64,000 nucleotides of DNA from Treponema phagedenis (GTDB taxonomy: Bacteria > Spirochaetota > Spirochaetia > Treponematales > Treponemataceae), in the NCBI RefSeq assembly GCF_008153345.1, contig NZ_CP042818.1, positions 3,001,001 through 3,065,000 on the forward strand, in the 5' to 3' direction. Position 1 is the stretch's first letter; each line of letters begins with the position of its first letter. The translations under genes and the position numbers were made by a program. Of this stretch, positions 8,594-17,685 are shown piece after piece. The notes under the pieces were generated by a model. It had not been told where the DNA came from and did not search any database. It saw nothing but the letters and a program-made list of their open reading frames with translations.

Positions 8594-10327
8594 TTATACC
8601 GCAAGCGATTGTTTTTCCATCATCGATTTAAACAAGCTGTTCTTTTCCAAAAGCTCGTTCGGGCTGCCTGTTTCTTCAATCTTGCCATTCTTGAGCACGA
8701 CAATTTTATCGGCACCGGCAACCGTTCTCATTCGGTGAGCGATGATGATAACGGTTTTATTGCGTACAAGCTCTGAGAGAGCTTCTTGAATTAAGCTTTC
8801 ATTTTCAACGTCGAGGCTTGCGGTCGCTTCATCGAGGAGAATTACAGGCGCATCTTTTAATATTGCCCGCGCAATTGAAATACGCTGTCGTTCTCCACCT
8901 GAAAGCTTTTCGCCGTTTTCACCGATGAGGGTATTGTACCCATCAGGCAGCTTTTGCACAAACTCATCACAGCGAGCAAGCTTGCTTACGCGAAGCACAT
9001 CCTCATCGCTTGCGTCTTTTCTTCCAATGCGGATATTATCCATTATACTTGCATTAAACAAAGTTACATCTTGGAAAACAATTGAAAAACTTTTAAGTAA
9101 AGTTTCCGGGTCAACCCCCGAAATATCCGTACTGCCCAAAGTAATTTTTCCTTCGTTAATGTCCCAAAAGCGTGCAGCAAGTTTTGTCAATGTGGTTTTT
9201 CCGCTTCCGCTCGGTCCGACAAGTGCGGTTGTTTCGCCCTGCTTTGCGACGAAGCTGACACCGCGGATAACTTCAAAATTGTCATCATAGGAAAAGCGAA
9301 CATTTTCGAATCCGACATCATAATTGTCGGGTTTAAAGTTTTCAGTTCCTTCTTGCGTCGGCATTCCTTTAATTTCTTTTAGTCGTGTAACTAAGGTGTC
9401 CAAATACAAAAGCATTGATAAATTGTTAAAGATATCCGAGATAGGATTGTAAATACTCATTGACAACATTAAATATGCGGCATAGGTAATAATCGGTATT
9501 TCTCCGGCTATGAACATTTTAGCTCCGACAAGAGCAACCGCAACAATACCTATTTTTAAAACAATTGCGGCAAAGTTTAAAAACACGCCGGCGGAAAGTT
9601 CACCTTCCAGCTTAATTTTTTTCTCTTCTTTTAGCTTGGTTTTGAAATTTTCCAAGAATGAATTTTCCATACCGTAGGACTTTATTTCCTGTATTGAGTC
9701 CATTCCTTCTTGCAAGCTGTCATAAATTTCACGCTTTTTTGCATAGCCTTTTCGGTAGCTTGCTTTTTGGAATTTTCGCGATACAAAAAATATTAAATAT
9801 GCAAAGGGAATAACGCAAAATACGGCAAGCCCCAGTTTTACATTATAGCGGATTATCATTGCGGATAAAATTATTGTTGAAATTACAGTTGCATAAAGCT
9901 GTGGTACAGCATGAGAAAAAAGCTCTTCGTATACATTGAGGTCGCTCATAATAGTTGCGCTTAAATCCGCAATATCTCTTTTGCCGAAATACGCAAGCGG
10001 CAGTTTTTTTAACCGGTTTGCAATATCAATTCGATAATTTTTTGATTCCTGATATACAACCGGGTAAAGCCGCATATAATCAATCCTTCCGATAATAAAC
10101 ATAAAGATAAACATAATGCCTATTGTTAAAAGATATTGCCACATTCCCCATTGAACCGTGGAGGGCGTTCCGAAATATACGCCGAAAAATTGATCTAAAA
10201 AAATAAACCCGAACATTGGCGGAAGTATTTTTGATAAGTTATTCAGCGTATGGGTAAAAATTGCAATTACAAGATTTTTTGCACCCACATCGCTCATTGA
10301 ATATCGGTTCTTTAAATATTTTTTCAT
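8594..10327 (-). CDS. exporter-type ABC half-transporter (IrtB/YbtQ-like)
   Basis: A 577-residue fused membrane/ATPase protein. Walker A is GPSGSGKTT, the signature LSGGERQRI, Walker B VILLDEATASLD, H-loop IAHRMR. ATG 10327 overlaps the TGA of the upstream gene (ATGA) and has a GGGGTG ribosome site; an earlier start at 10360 would lie deep in the upstream gene. The pair with 10324-12120 resembles heterodimeric ABC systems used for metallophore uptake (YbtP/YbtQ, IrtA/IrtB) as well as drug exporters. It faces the first exporter pair across a shared terminator, so four half-transporters sit head-on in 7 kb. Confidence 0.85.
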   Translation of the reverse strand: MKKYLKNRYSMSDVGAKNLVIAIFTHTLNNLSKILPPMFGFIFLDQFFGVYFGTPSTVQWGMWQYLLTIGIMFIFMFIIGRIDYMRLYPVVYQESKNYRIDIANRLKKLPLAYFGKRDIADLSATIMSDLNVYEELFSHAVPQLYATVISTIILSAMIIRYNVKLGLAVFCVIPFAYLIFFVSRKFQKASYRKGYAKKREIYDSLQEGMDSIQEIKSYGMENSFLENFKTKLKEEKKIKLEGELSAGVFLNFAAIVLKIGIVAVALVGAKMFIAGEIPIITYAAYLMLSMSIYNPISDIFNNLSMLLYLDTLVTRLKEIKGMPTQEGTENFKPDNYDVGFENVRFSYDDNFEVIRGVSFVAKQGETTALVGPSGSGKTTLTKLAARFWDINEGKITLGSTDISGVDPETLLKSFSIVFQDVTLFNASIMDNIRIGRKDASDEDVLRVSKLARCDEFVQKLPDGYNTLIGENGEKLSGGERQRISIARAILKDAPVILLDEATASLDVENESLIQEALSELVRNKTVIIIAHRMRTVAGADKIVVLKNGKIEETGSPNELLEKNSLFKSMMEKQSLAV

Positions 10328-12120
10328 TTTTGCACCCCGCTTTTTTCTCCGATTTTCCAATCGACAGATTTTTTATATTCATCCCACATTGATTTATAAA
10401 CTGCACCTTTTTGTAGTAATTCTTCGTGGCTACCTTCTTCAATAATCTTGCCGCCGGAGATAACCAAAATTCTATCCGCATCTACAACCGACGAAAGGCG
10501 ATGCGCAATCATTAAGGTTGTTTTGCCCTTTGCTAATTCTTTAAACGACTTTTGAATAATGTGTTCGTTTTCCGGATCTGCGAATGCGGTAGCCTCATCC
10601 AATAAGATAAGCGGGGCGTCTTTTAAAATTGCCCGCGCAATTGCAATGCGCTGCGTTTCTCCTCCGGATAAATACGTTCCCTTTGTACCGATTATTGTAT
10701 CAAGTCCTTTTTCAAGATTTTCCACAATATCGAGTGCGCTCGCTTTTCGCAATGCTTCTTTTAATTCATCATCGGTAGCATCTTTTTTTGCAAGTTTAAG
10801 ATTATCCCGAATGCTCATTTTAAATAATTTTGAGTTTTGAAAAACAAAGGAAACATTTTTCATCAAGGCTTCTTTTGTGTAATCCTTTATGTTTCGACCG
10901 CCAAAAACTACCTCGCCTTCATCGGGATCCCAAAACCGCGATGCAAGCCGTGCAATTGTTGTTTTACCTCCGCCGCTCTGGCCGACAAGCGCATAGGTTT
11001 CGCCTTCTTTAACATGAAAGCTTATATTATCTAAAACCTTCCCTGCTTCTCCGCTGTATGCAAAAGAAATATTTTTAAATTCCAATTCAGCCTTTAGCGG
11101 TTTATCGTTTACGCTTCCGTACTCCAATTCATCATACTTTAGCATGTTTTCAATTTTTTCAATACTCAAAACCGCTTTTTCCCCATAGCTGAATAAAAAA
11201 GCACTGCGCATTACAAGACTGCCGAAAGTAGGTCCGACTAAAAAGAAGATAATACAGTTTGATAAAATCATGCCGATGTCTGCACCGCCATTAATTAAAA
11301 TAAGCGCAATCGGAACAACAAAAAATGCCGTACTAAAAACAATTGCTTCGTAAGCAGGCATAATGTTTTTCCATAAAAGACAGATAGACCTTACAAATTT
11401 ATCATATTCAATGATTGATTTATAGAAGCGCTTAAAAGATTCTATCGACTGTGCGAAAACTTTAACTACCGGAATACTGCGCACATATTCAACCGCTTCG
11501 CTGCTCATGGCTGCAAGCGATTCGTAATAGTCCTTTCGAAGTGCCTGTGCCTTTGGAGAGCTCATTTGCGACATACATGCCATTCCCAAAATTAAAGGCA
11601 AAAGGCTTGCCAAACCCAATCGATAATCAAAAATAATAAACAATACCAATAGGACTATCGGGCTCACCAAGGTTCCCGCTAAGTCCGGCAGCTGGTGTGC
11701 CAAATACGAATGGGTTTCCGCAGCACCGTCTACAATAACTTTTCGCACGCGTCCGCTTTCAACTGTATCAAAAAAACCCAAGGGCTTTTTCATAATGGTT
11801 TGCATGGAAACCTTAATAATGTTTTCTTCAACTTCAAATGCCATTAAATGCGAAAATAAAACTGCAAAAAAGTACAGCACAATCGAGACAGCCGCAAATA
11901 TAATCGCCATTATTGCGTTTGTCCCAATTGCCCCAACACTGATATTCTTTGCATTCACTATAAGCTCTTGAATAATCTTCCATATATAATACATTGGCAT
12001 AATCGTACATATTGCCGATAGTGCGGACATCACCAACGACAAAACCAAAAAACCTTTTTTATTCCCGATATACGGTTTAATCGTTTTTAATCTCGATGGC
12101 TTTTTTTCTTTCTTCGCCAT
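10324..12120 (-). CDS. exporter-type ABC half-transporter (IrtA/YbtP-like), first gene of a two-gene operon
   Basis: A 598-residue protein with a lysine-rich cytoplasmic start (MAKKEKKPSRLK), six predicted membrane helices up to about residue 320, then an ATPase domain: Walker A GQSGGGKTT, signature LSGGETQRI, Walker B LILLDEATAFAD, H-loop IAHRLS. ATFAD in place of the more usual ATSALD is a visible deviation in the D-loop. The ribosome site AGAGGAGC is well placed. A near-consensus promoter and a palindrome lie just upstream. It likely forms a heterodimer with the 8594-10327 product. Confidence 0.86.
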   Translation of the reverse strand: MAKKEKKPSRLKTIKPYIGNKKGFLVLSLVMSALSAICTIMPMYYIWKIIQELIVNAKNISVGAIGTNAIMAIIFAAVSIVLYFFAVLFSHLMAFEVEENIIKVSMQTIMKKPLGFFDTVESGRVRKVIVDGAAETHSYLAHQLPDLAGTLVSPIVLLVLFIIFDYRLGLASLLPLILGMACMSQMSSPKAQALRKDYYESLAAMSSEAVEYVRSIPVVKVFAQSIESFKRFYKSIIEYDKFVRSICLLWKNIMPAYEAIVFSTAFFVVPIALILINGGADIGMILSNCIIFFLVGPTFGSLVMRSAFLFSYGEKAVLSIEKIENMLKYDELEYGSVNDKPLKAELEFKNISFAYSGEAGKVLDNISFHVKEGETYALVGQSGGGKTTIARLASRFWDPDEGEVVFGGRNIKDYTKEALMKNVSFVFQNSKLFKMSIRDNLKLAKKDATDDELKEALRKASALDIVENLEKGLDTIIGTKGTYLSGGETQRIAIARAILKDAPLILLDEATAFADPENEHIIQKSFKELAKGKTTLMIAHRLSSVVDADRILVISGGKIIEEGSHEELLQKGAVYKSMWDEYKKSVDWKIGEKSGVQK

Positions 12121-12139
12121 ATTATAGCTCCTCTACATA

Positions 12140-12196
12140 AAACGTAAACAACGTTTAATGTTAGATGAGTATAACAAAATTAAGGTTTTATTTCAA
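12140..12196 (-). promoter_or_regulatory. promoter plus palindromic operator candidate for the 12120-8594 ABC operon
   Basis: On the minus strand, -35 TTGAAA (12191-12196), a 17-bp spacer and -10 TATACT (12168-12173) form a near-consensus sigma-70 promoter. Between the expected start point and the ribosome site lies the inverted repeat AAACGT, TGTTT, ACGTTT (12140-12156). That position suits a repressor site. The regulator is not identified. Confidence 0.65.
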
Positions 12197-12244
12197 CACG
12201 GAAGTTAAGAATAGGAAACAAAAGAAGATAATAAAAAGAAAAAT

Positions 12245-12470
12245 ATTTTTGGCGTGCCCCGCAGTGCAACGTTTTTTTACACCCATACTTTAAAACGCCG
12301 CACTGCGGGTCGGGCTTTCCGCTTGTAGTTTTTTGCCGCTTCTGAATATCCGTAGCAACGTTATTCCGCTATTCGCTCCATAAGTTGCTGCTGCAACATT
12401 CGAGCGGCAAAAAAGCTACCGCTGCAATCCCTCACGCAGGCGAAGCCTTACAAACAATCTTGCTTCGCCT
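12245..12470. repeat. long GC-rich hairpin repeat, family G, copy 1
   Basis: An array of nested stems: an outer pair with arms CGCAGTGC and GCACTGCG, then TTTTTTGCCGCT with AGCGGCAAAAAA, and inside that AGCAAC with GTTGCT. The conserved text between stems includes CGTTATTCC and CTCCATAAG. An inverted copy lies at 18035-18236 and a diverged one at 17686-17800. Confidence 0.75.
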
Positions 12471-12539
12471 CCAACTTTTGTCATGGACGGCAAAACCAGA
12501 ATAATGTAAAACTAAAACTTTAAAACTCGTAGGCAAAGC

Positions 12540-12835
12540 GGAGGCAAATTATTAACGCTTTGCCCTATGGTAAGTTTACTCACCGTTGTCAAACTCAGAA
12601 CAAATTCAAACGATGTTTAAAAGCATCAATACAAAATTATAAAATTGAAGCTTTTAAACTCGCAGGTTTAGTTTTTGCCACGGACGTCAAAACTCAGAAC
12701 GGGCACGGACGCCCGTGGTTCCACGCAGAAACGATGTTTTAAAAGCACAAACTTTTTCCAAGTGCTTTTAAAACTAAACCGTTGTGTCGAACTCTTTTTT
12801 ATGAAATTTTTTACGATCTGTCTTAGACGAGGAGA
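12540..12835. repeat. cluster of small variable-stem hairpin modules
   Basis: In order: a conserved linker near CTATGGTAAGTTTACTCACC; a hairpin GTTTAAAAGC/GCTTTTAAAC (12615-12659) flanked by CGAT and TCG; a hairpin with arms ACGGGC and GCCCGT around loop ACGGAC (12699-12716); a perfect 13-bp hairpin GTTTTAAAAGCAC/GTGCTTTTAAAAC (12736-12774); and a piece of MITE-like sequence at about 12783-12830. I see no gene here: short open frames are repeat translations. Confidence 0.75.
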
Positions 12836-12858
12836 AAAGACTTGCGTATTATTTGGAA

Positions 12859-12906
12859 TAAAAAACGGGCGGTTTAAAAATCTTTTTACTGACTGAAAAC
12901 CGCCCG
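12859..12906 (-). terminator. intrinsic terminator downstream of the outer-membrane protein gene
   Basis: Arms CGGGCGGTTT (12866-12875) and AAACCGCCCG (12897-12906); on the minus strand the stem is followed by a T-rich run. Confidence 0.8.
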
Positions 12907-12914
12907 AAATAAGC

Positions 12915-13874
12915 TTAGTTATGGTTGAATGTCATGGTAAAAATAAGTGCAGCTCTTTTGAAGAAAACCTTGCGTGTAGGGTTAGCAAGTTTTCTGTATT
13001 GATAAAAATCATTAGGACTTACATACTGATTTTTTGTTTCAGCTTGGACTGCAAGCATTAAATCCATCCATTCAAGGATTTTAAAATTAAACACGGGACC
13101 AAAGACAACCTGCATTTTATCTTCTCCCCAGTCTTTTCGATTTGCCGGCGTTTTGTGTAAATCTTTGGTTGTTTCCGCCATCATCGCAATCATGTTGAGC
13201 GGAATGGGCATTTGATAGCCAAAAACATAGGAACCAATATACTGCCAGCCGTTACGCCTTGGGGCTCCCGCCTGATATATCCAGCTTTTGTCTTTACTCA
13301 TACCTGAAAGAGCTGAATATTTTGCAACCTGATCCGTTCTGAACACAACATGCGCCCAATCATGTTTGATTACCGCTCCTAAGTCAAATTGAAAAGCTCC
13401 GCCGAGCTGTCCTCCCCAATATGTTTTGGTAAAATTAAAAGGAACATAGCGAGTAGTTTTGTCAGCTGCCGGCAAAGCTTCCGCTAAGCCGAATAAAGAA
13501 TCGCTTGCTTTTTTTCGTACAATGTTCCAGCCTGACCCTGCAAATAGCGAGCCGTATAATTCCAAAAATGCAATAGGAGTCCATACCACTTCGGTTTTTC
13601 CTTCAAGGGTGAGCGGGCTGAGTTCCATACCGATTTTAATGGTAACATTGTTTCCCTGCGTAAGAGGAGAATTAAAATTCATTGCGGGGATTTTGATTTT
13701 TTCTTTTACGGAAATAAGCGCTGCAGCGGGAAATGTCGCTGTAAGTCCGACTTCGGTTGAAAATTTTACGTTGTTTTCTTGCGGCATATTTTCCGTTGAT
13801 TGACTACTCTCTTCCACCGCAAAGCCGGTAAAGCAAAAAAAACTGATTAGCAGTGTGGCAATAATTTTTCTCAT
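12915..13874 (-). CDS. secreted beta-rich protein, probable outer-membrane barrel
   Basis: A 319-residue protein with a clear signal peptide (MRKIIATLLISFFCFTGFA, cleavage after AVE or near it). The rest alternates short hydrophobic and polar strands rich in aromatic residues and glycine (for example FLELYGSLFAGSG and YWGGQLGGAFQFDLG) and ends in an aromatic-containing strand (FKRAALIFTMTFNHN), as expected of an outer-membrane beta-barrel. I recall similar hypothetical proteins in treponemes but cannot assign a function. It is transcribed alone, with a terminator directly downstream and a long repeat region beyond. Confidence 0.7.
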   Translation of the reverse strand: MRKIIATLLISFFCFTGFAVEESSQSTENMPQENNVKFSTEVGLTATFPAAALISVKEKIKIPAMNFNSPLTQGNNVTIKIGMELSPLTLEGKTEVVWTPIAFLELYGSLFAGSGWNIVRKKASDSLFGLAEALPAADKTTRYVPFNFTKTYWGGQLGGAFQFDLGAVIKHDWAHVVFRTDQVAKYSALSGMSKDKSWIYQAGAPRRNGWQYIGSYVFGYQMPIPLNMIAMMAETTKDLHKTPANRKDWGEDKMQVVFGPVFNFKILEWMDLMLAVQAETKNQYVSPNDFYQYRKLANPTRKVFFKRAALIFTMTFNHN

Positions 13875-14005
13875 TTTTGTTTAAACCTCCAAATTAGTTT
13901 ATAAGTACTATAACTGAGTTTCTTTTTTCTGTAAAGATTACCCTTTCCAAGATAAAAAAGAACGGGATTTTATCTCAGTCTTTTTAAGGGACATTAGTGT
14001 TTGTA

Positions 14006-15112
14006 TTATTTACCCCTACTTGTTTTCAATTTGCGTTCGGAATCAAAACGCTCAATTGCCAGTTGCAGCAACAAGGTAATAAGGTCGGGATAAGGGAGTC
14101 CCGAAGCGGCACACATTTTCGGGAACATTGAAATTGAGGTAAACCCCGGAATAGTATTTATTTCATTGAGGTATATTTTTTTTGTTTTTTTATCAATAAA
14201 AAAATCTACACGGGCAAATCCCGAAAGGTCTAAGGTTTTATATGCTTTCATAGCAATTTCTCTGATTGTCTTTCGTTCATCGTCGGTAATTTCCGCCGGT
14301 ATTTTAAGAATAGCCCCGTCAGGATCGGTATACTTTGCTTCGTAATCATAAAAGCTATGTGAAGGAATAATTTCGCCGGGAGTATAGGCAATACAGGTTT
14401 CATTCCCGGTAACCGAACACTCAATTTCTCGCGCGGGAATATAGGCCTCTACCAGTATTTTATAATCCCAGCTAAAGGCTTCTTCAGCGCGCGAAAGCAG
14501 TTCGTTTTTATCTTTTGCGATTCCCGCTCCGACGGAGCTGCCGGCGCGACACGGCTTTACAAAAAGCGGATAATCAAGCTCTTTTTCAATTTCTTGTATG
14601 AGCAGGTCTCTTTCGCTTTGAATATCCCAGGTGTTTTTTCTGACGGTAAAAAAAGGCACAATCGGTAATCCCGCCGCTTGACAAAGATTTTTTGTTTTCT
14701 CCTTATCCATGGAAAGGCTGCTTGCAAGGACACCGCAGCCCACATACGGTAATTCCGCCATCTCGAAAAGCCCTTGAATAGTACCGTCCTCTCCGAAAGA
14801 ACCGTGTAAAACGGGAAATATGACATCTGTTTCCAAAAAGCGCTGCCCGACTTTAAGTGCTCCTTTTGTACCGCCGCCGGGAATAATCGACACTTGATTT
14901 TCGGCAGCGGTATGTATTTGAAGAACTGCTTGTTCATCGGAGCGAATTCTCATAAGCTCATCTTGGTTCTGCAAAAACCATGTTCCCTGTTTTGTGATAC
15001 CGATTAAATGTATGGTGTGAAGGCTATTTATATTCCTTACAATGGAAGTTGCGGAAACCAAAGAAACCTCATGTTCACTTGACTTTCCGCCATACATAAT
15101 TGCAATATTCAT
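14006..15112 (-). CDS. ddl: D-alanine--D-alanine ligase
   Basis: This 368-residue ATP-grasp enzyme joins two D-alanines for peptidoglycan synthesis in the cytoplasm. Family motifs are present: GGKSSEHEVSLVSA at residues 8-21, HGSFGEDGTIQG (about 100), the ATP-binding segment FVKPCRAGSSVGAG (about 175), ARVDFFID, and the C-terminal signature EINTIPGFTSISMFPKM with the metal-binding Glu/Asn. Length matches the longer Ddl subclass. It stands alone; both flanks are repeats or unrelated genes. The start ATG at 15112 follows an AGTAGGAG-like site. Confidence 0.95.
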   Translation of the reverse strand: MNIAIMYGGKSSEHEVSLVSATSIVRNINSLHTIHLIGITKQGTWFLQNQDELMRIRSDEQAVLQIHTAAENQVSIIPGGGTKGALKVGQRFLETDVIFPVLHGSFGEDGTIQGLFEMAELPYVGCGVLASSLSMDKEKTKNLCQAAGLPIVPFFTVRKNTWDIQSERDLLIQEIEKELDYPLFVKPCRAGSSVGAGIAKDKNELLSRAEEAFSWDYKILVEAYIPAREIECSVTGNETCIAYTPGEIIPSHSFYDYEAKYTDPDGAILKIPAEITDDERKTIREIAMKAYKTLDLSGFARVDFFIDKKTKKIYLNEINTIPGFTSISMFPKMCAASGLPYPDLITLLLQLAIERFDSERKLKTSRGK

Positions 15113-15240
15113 ATTACTCCTACTTAAAACACTGTTGTATTACGCGATACTATAAATCTTTTTTATGCAAACGGCAAGGGCAAACTTTTTTCTCCCACGA
15201 CAAGGGCATTAACCATACCGGCTTGCAAATTCAGCATTCC

Positions 15241-15697
15241 TGTGGTAAGTTTGCTCACCGTTGCGCCGTGTCGGGCTCCTTTTTATAACAGGGAGTTTTA
15301 AAACTCGTAGGTTTAGTTTTTTTCACCAGACGTCAAAACTCAGAACCGTCACGGACGGCGGTGGTTCCAAGCAGAAACGATGTTTTAAAGCAAAACTATT
15401 TGCAAGGCTTTAAAACTCCTGATTTAGTTTTTTTCACCGGACGGCAAAACTCAGCACTGCCACGGATGGCAGTGGTTCCAAACAGAAACGATGTTTTAAA
15501 GCAAGACTATTTGCAAAGCTTTAAAAATCGTGGGCTTGGTTTTGCCTGTGGTAAGTTTGCCCACCGTTGTCAAAATCAGAACCGCCACGGATGGCGGTGG
15601 TTCCAAACAGAAACGATGTTTTAAAGCAAAAGCATTTGTAAAGCTTTAAAACTCGTGGTTTAGTTTTTGACACGGATGTCAAAAACTAAACCGGGGC
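15241..15697. repeat. array of variable-stem hairpin modules, the clearest in the window
   Basis: Three near-tandem units of about 120 bp. Each has an A-type hairpin with hexamer ACGGAC or ACGGAT in the loop, then the linker GGTTCCAAACAG, then a B-type hairpin GTTTTAAAGC/GCTTTAAAAC. A-type arms differ between units: ACCGTC/GGCGGT (15345-15362), ACTGCC/GGCAGT (15456-15473), ACCGCC/GGCGGT (15581-15598). The array ends with a perfect 14-bp hairpin, GTTTAGTTTTTGAC/GTCAAAAACTAAAC, with the same ACGGAT loop (15658-15691). Confidence 0.85.
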
Positions 15698-15890
15698 TCT
15701 TCCTTAATAAAACCGAATATAAACGCCGATTGCCGAAGATTTGCAACCCCTTCAGTATTTAAAACGCGCGGACTCTAAAACAGCCCCTTGAAATCGGCTT
15801 TTTTTTTCTCTATAATGGATTTTATTATTGCGAAGCGGAAATGTAAAACTGTCCGCGTTTGCAATGCAGATATACCGAAAGGACAAAACT

Positions 15891-17609
15891 ATGCCTAAAA
15901 TTGATGTAAATGAAAAACTTTTTTTTAACTTGCTTGGAACAAAACCGGACTACACGGATTTTGAAAAAATATTAACCTCGGCAAAGGCGGAGCTTGATGA
16001 GCTTCCCGATGAAGACGCCGCAGAGGATGAGCGCTGCATTAAAATAGAATTAAACGATACAAACAGACCGGACCTTTGGTCTACCGCCGGACTTGCCCGT
16101 CTTTTGCGCATTCATGCGGGCGGAAAATCAAATGCGCCCCTGTACGAAAGCTTTTTTTCCACAACGGAGCACAGCCAAGACGCTGAAAAAAGAATCGTCA
16201 TTGTCGACAAAAGTTTGGAAAAGATCCGCCCCTTTATGACCGCCTTTGTCATTTCCGGCAAACCGATTGACGAACCGATGCTTTTAGACATAATCCAAAC
16301 GCAGGAAAAACTTTGTTGGAATTTCGGCAGAAAGCGAAAATCATTTTCTATGGGCGTATATCGGTCGGATATGATTCAATGGCCGGTGCATTACACTTCG
16401 GTTGACCCCGACGCTGTGCGTTTTATCCCGCTCGGCTGCGAAAACGAAATGACCTGCCGGCAAATTATCAGCGAACATCCGAAAGGCAAAGAATACGGAT
16501 GGATTTTAAAAGACACCAAACGATTCCCGCTCTTACAGGACTCAAAAAACGAGATACTTTCAATGGCGCCGATTATTAACAGCGCAACAATCGGTGCGGT
16601 AAAAACCGGCGATACCGATTTACTGGTCGAGCTCACCGGAAACGACATGATTTCTCTTTTGGTGGCAACCAATATTGTCGCCTGCGATTTTGCCGACGCC
16701 GGCTACAAAATACTGCCGGTTCAGGTTCAGCACCCGTACGAAACAGGCTTCGGAAAAACAATTACCACGCCTTTTTATTTTCAGCAAACAACAAGCACCA
16801 CAAAACAGGCGGTAAACAAACTCCTCGGCTCGGACTTTTCCGTAAAAGAAATCACGGCGGCGCTTGAGCGCATGGATTGCAAAACAAAAACTGCGGGCGA
16901 CACTGTTACGCTTATTCCGCCTGCGTACCGAAACGACTTTTTACACGAAGTTGACATTATCGAAGACGTAATGATGGGAAAAACCGTCGACTTTTTTGAG
17001 CCCGAAGTTCCGCACGAATTCACCATCGGCAGGCTCAGCCCCGTTACCGCCTTGAGCAGAAAAATTAAAACCCTGATGATAGGCTTCGGCTATCAGGAAA
17101 TGATTTTTAACTACCTTGGCTCAAAAAAAGATTTTATCGACAGAATGAATATCCCCGCCGATAGAGTTATCGAAATTGCAAACCCGATGACCGAAAACTA
17201 TCAGTTTGTACGCCCTTCGATCATCGCCAGCCTGCTGTCGGCGGAAATGGTATCCGGACATGCCGTATATCCGCACCGGATCTTCGAAATCGGAAAAATC
17301 GCCTTTCTCTGCGAAGAAGAAAACACCAGCACGCGCACCCGCCAAAGCCTCGGCTTTTTATCCGCTTCCCAAACCGCAAACTACAACGAAGCGGCAAGCC
17401 TCGTCGCCGGACTGCTCTACTACCTTGACGCCGAATATCAGGTACAGGAAGCAGCCGACCCCCGCTTTATCGTCGGGCGACAGGCAAGCATCGTGCACAA
17501 AGGCGAAACAATCGGCATCTTCGGCGAAGTACACCCGCAAGTACTGTCCAACTGGGACATCACCATTCCCTGCTTTGCCGGCGAACTTGACATAGAAGCC
17601 TTTCTGTAA
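15891..17609 (+). CDS. pheT: phenylalanyl-tRNA synthetase beta subunit, archaeal/spirochaetal type
   Basis: A 572-residue protein that with PheS charges tRNA-Phe. It lacks the N-terminal tRNA-binding extension of the usual bacterial beta subunit and has the short archaeal/eukaryotic architecture known in spirochaetes. It opens with a B1-like domain (MPKIDVNEKLFFNLLG), then a B3/B4 editing-like region with KLCWNFGRKRKSFSMGVY (about 140-160), a B5 segment near LLGSDFSVKEITAALERM, and a synthetase-like core (DIIEDVMMG, IGFGYQEMIFNYLGSK, NPMTENYQFVRPSI). ATG 15891 follows GAAAGGA; an earlier start at 15828 is less likely. No pheS is adjacent. The second half is visibly more GC-rich than its surroundings. 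Confidence 0.94.
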   Translation: MPKIDVNEKLFFNLLGTKPDYTDFEKILTSAKAELDELPDEDAAEDERCIKIELNDTNRPDLWSTAGLARLLRIHAGGKSNAPLYESFFSTTEHSQDAEKRIVIVDKSLEKIRPFMTAFVISGKPIDEPMLLDIIQTQEKLCWNFGRKRKSFSMGVYRSDMIQWPVHYTSVDPDAVRFIPLGCENEMTCRQIISEHPKGKEYGWILKDTKRFPLLQDSKNEILSMAPIINSATIGAVKTGDTDLLVELTGNDMISLLVATNIVACDFADAGYKILPVQVQHPYETGFGKTITTPFYFQQTTSTTKQAVNKLLGSDFSVKEITAALERMDCKTKTAGDTVTLIPPAYRNDFLHEVDIIEDVMMGKTVDFFEPEVPHEFTIGRLSPVTALSRKIKTLMIGFGYQEMIFNYLGSKKDFIDRMNIPADRVIEIANPMTENYQFVRPSIIASLLSAEMVSGHAVYPHRIFEIGKIAFLCEEENTSTRTRQSLGFLSASQTANYNEAASLVAGLLYYLDAEYQVQEAADPRFIVGRQASIVHKGETIGIFGEVHPQVLSNWDITIPCFAGELDIEAFL

Positions 17610-17685
17610 CATTTCGGCAGAGTCATAATCATACGGGCGAATTTTTTCATTTTTGACATTAGACCCTAAATGAAAAAACCGGGCT

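Noticed and set aside
15361-15624. An 87-residue reading frame with internal repeats
   Set aside because: The amino-acid repeats are only the translation of the tandem hairpin units; no ribosome site or recognisable domain.
15361-15660. Regularly spaced repeats resembling a short CRISPR array
   Set aside because: Units are about 120 bp, the parts between repeats are themselves repeated hairpins rather than unique spacers, and no cas genes are in the window.
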